Shown piece after piece: positions 62,844-64,000 of a DNA stretch of 64,000 bases (position 1 is the stretch's first letter; the number at the start of each line of letters is the position of its first letter). Under the pieces are notes generated by a model that saw only the letters and a program-made list of their open reading frames with translations, made no database searches and was not told the origin of the DNA. The position numbers and the translations under genes were made by a program. The DNA comes from Bin87 sp965221295. Lineage in GTDB: Bacteria > Chloroflexota > Dehalococcoidia > Lucifugimonadales > UBA3495. The stretch covers positions 930,001-994,000 of the forward strand of contig OZ244879.1 of the NCBI GenBank assembly GCA_965221295.1. The letters are read 5' to 3'.

Positions 62844-64000
62844 TTAATCTGTCATCCCGGCCAACGACCAAGGCCCAGCGCGAGTGATCCGGACGTTGAC
62901 GAGTTGTCCGGCCAAATCCTCGCCATCGGAATCGGCCGCAGTTTCCGATCGGTCAAAATAGACCAGCTTGTTGCCGCGTGTGCGTCCGGTCCAACTGCCC
63001 CGCTTCCGGTTCTCGGCGAGGACTTCTACGGTACTGCCGAGATACGCCGAATTGATGTCCGCTAGAATGTCTTCCTGTAGAGCTTCCAAGCCTTTCAACC
63101 GGCGCTGTTTTTCTTCCAACGAAACATCGTCGACCATGCTGCGCGCCGCGATGGTTCCGGGCCTGGTGGAGTAGGCTGCTCCGTGCACCTTGTCAAACCG
63201 CGATTCTTCCACCAGTTTCAGCGTATTCTCGTACTGGCGCTCGGTTTCCCCAGGGAATCCAACGATGATGTCGGTGCTGATCGTAACGTCAGGTATCACG
63301 TCGCGGATTTCGCTGATGATGTTTCGGTATTCGCTGATGGTGTAGGGGCGCCGCATTCGTTGCAGCACTTCGTCGTCACCGGACTGCACCGGCAGGTTGA
63401 TGTGTTCGCAGACCTTGGACAGATCGGAAACGGATTTGATGATGCGGCTGCTCATGTAGGAAGGATGCGAGGTCAGGAAGCGAATGCGATCGAGACCGTC
63501 AATATCGTTCAACCGCCGGAACAGGTCGGCAAGGTCATCTCCGTCGTCCCGATCATGTCCGTAGGCGTCCACCGTCTGTCCCAATACGGTGACCTCGCGC
63601 ACGCCCCGGGCCGCCAGCAACTCGACCTCATGGGCGATATCATCCACCGAGCGGCTGACTTGCCGACCCCGGCGGTAGGGTATGATGCAGAACGAGCACA
63701 TCAGGTCGCAACCATGGATGATGGGGACATAGGTTGTGACGCCCGGCTGTTGTGGCGCCAGCGAGCCGACGCAGCCCTGCCAGTCGAGGCCCAGCCGCTC
63801 ACCCACCAATTCCAGCAATGGTTCAAATTGCTGCGGCCTCAGGAAGAGATCCACGTGGGGAAAACGTCGTTGCAGATCTTCGGCGCGCGGACCCACCATG
63901 CACCCGGTCAACGCCAGCACCGAATTTGGCCGGCGTTTGCGGAGCGGCTGCGTCAGGTTCAGGTTTCCCGTCACCTTGTCTTCGGCAGATTGGCGCACCA
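62844..64000 (-). CDS. miaB: tRNA-2-methylthio-N6-isopentenyladenosine synthase MiaB, N-terminally cut by window edge
   Basis: The frame runs off the right edge; about 385 residues of a roughly 440-residue protein are present. The fragment starts at VRQSAEDKV, the end of the UPF0004 'NTC.VR..AE..' motif. The radical-SAM CxxxCxxC is in GCDLMCSFCIIPYRRG; further motifs are LGQTVDAYG and STDIIVGFPGETE, and a C-terminal TRAM domain. It methylthiolates tRNA position 37. The possible related enzymes (MtaB, RimO) fit less well. Confidence 0.92.
   Translation of the reverse strand, partial: VRQSAEDKVTGNLNLTQPLRKRRPNSVLALTGCMVGPRAEDLQRRFPHVDLFLRPQQFEPLLELVGERLGLDWQGCVGSLAPQQPGVTTYVPIIHGCDLMCSFCIIPYRRGRQVSRSVDDIAHEVELLAARGVREVTVLGQTVDAYGHDRDDGDDLADLFRRLNDIDGLDRIRFLTSHPSYMSSRIIKSVSDLSKVCEHINLPVQSGDDEVLQRMRRPYTISEYRNIISEIRDVIPDVTISTDIIVGFPGETERQYENTLKLVEESRFDKVHGAAYSTRPGTIAARSMVDDVSLEEKQRRLKGLEALQEDILADINSAYLGSTVEVLAENRKRGSWTGRTRGNKLVYFDRSETAADSDGEDLAGQLVNVRITRAGPWSLAGMTD

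Overview
The window is a GC-rich bacterial chromosome segment (about 60% G+C by eye) with housekeeping genes on both strands and a moderate load of defence, toxin-antitoxin and repeat DNA. The mix points to a member of the Chloroflexota, probably Dehalococcoidia/SAR202-like: several NHL, SMP-30 and Asp-box beta-propeller proteins, OFA-type MFS carriers, mycothiol-type DinB proteins, a coproheme decarboxylase (HemQ) and abundant palindromic repeats whose spurious translations read CHCE.../RDCRA...LAMT. The lineage is an inference from gene content; no rRNA or tRNA gene was recognised.

Layout. 1-8.4 kb: edge of an S9-type peptidase, two MFS transporters, a minimal nucleotidyltransferase, an Asp-box propeller, a repeat cluster, endonuclease IV and a zinc alcohol dehydrogenase preceded by nine in-frame 15-bp repeats. 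8.4-19.7 kb: cca-secD-secF operon, an acidic protein plus frameshifted HEPN-like gene, peptide deformylase, repeats, formate-THF ligase, PriA and ribosomal protein L19 with a clear terminator. 19.8-25.1 kb: Panacea/RelE-like toxin-antitoxin pair, NHL propeller, and an XcyI-type restriction-modification pair translationally coupled to an alpha/beta hydrolase. 25.3-28.2 kb: ABM monooxygenase, then atl-mutM-lactonase. 28.2-36.4 kb: repeats, VOC protein, MBL hydrolase, thioredoxin reductase, orphan DNA methyltransferase, SMP-30, cupin, CoA-binding protein and DUF4058. 36.5-42.7 kb: MFS carrier convergent with a uvrA / AAA15 ATPase / TOPRIM-like operon, the best defence candidate here. 42.7-50.3 kb: two unknown genes, biotin carboxylase + BCCP, and dnaX-ybaB-recR-recO with a DUF4258/DUF2283-like pair inserted between ybaB and recR. 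50.3-64 kb: rhodanese, repeats, inositol monophosphatase, a surface protein, two mycothiol-type paralogues, an acyl-CoA synthetase, a ComB-like phosphatase, NHL propeller, HemQ, Uma2, NadA and a truncated MiaB.

Many genes serve genome maintenance (nfo, mutM, atl, uvrA, recO, recR, priA, dnaX). A recurring promoter style is an extended -10 (TGN followed by TACAAT, TATAAT or TACACT) with a weak -35, with good AGGAGG-type ribosome sites. The palindromic element family (about 125-136 bp, ends CTGTCATTGCGAG / CTCGCAATGACAG) fills most longer gaps, several between convergent genes, and in several places its ends are amplified into short tandem arrays.
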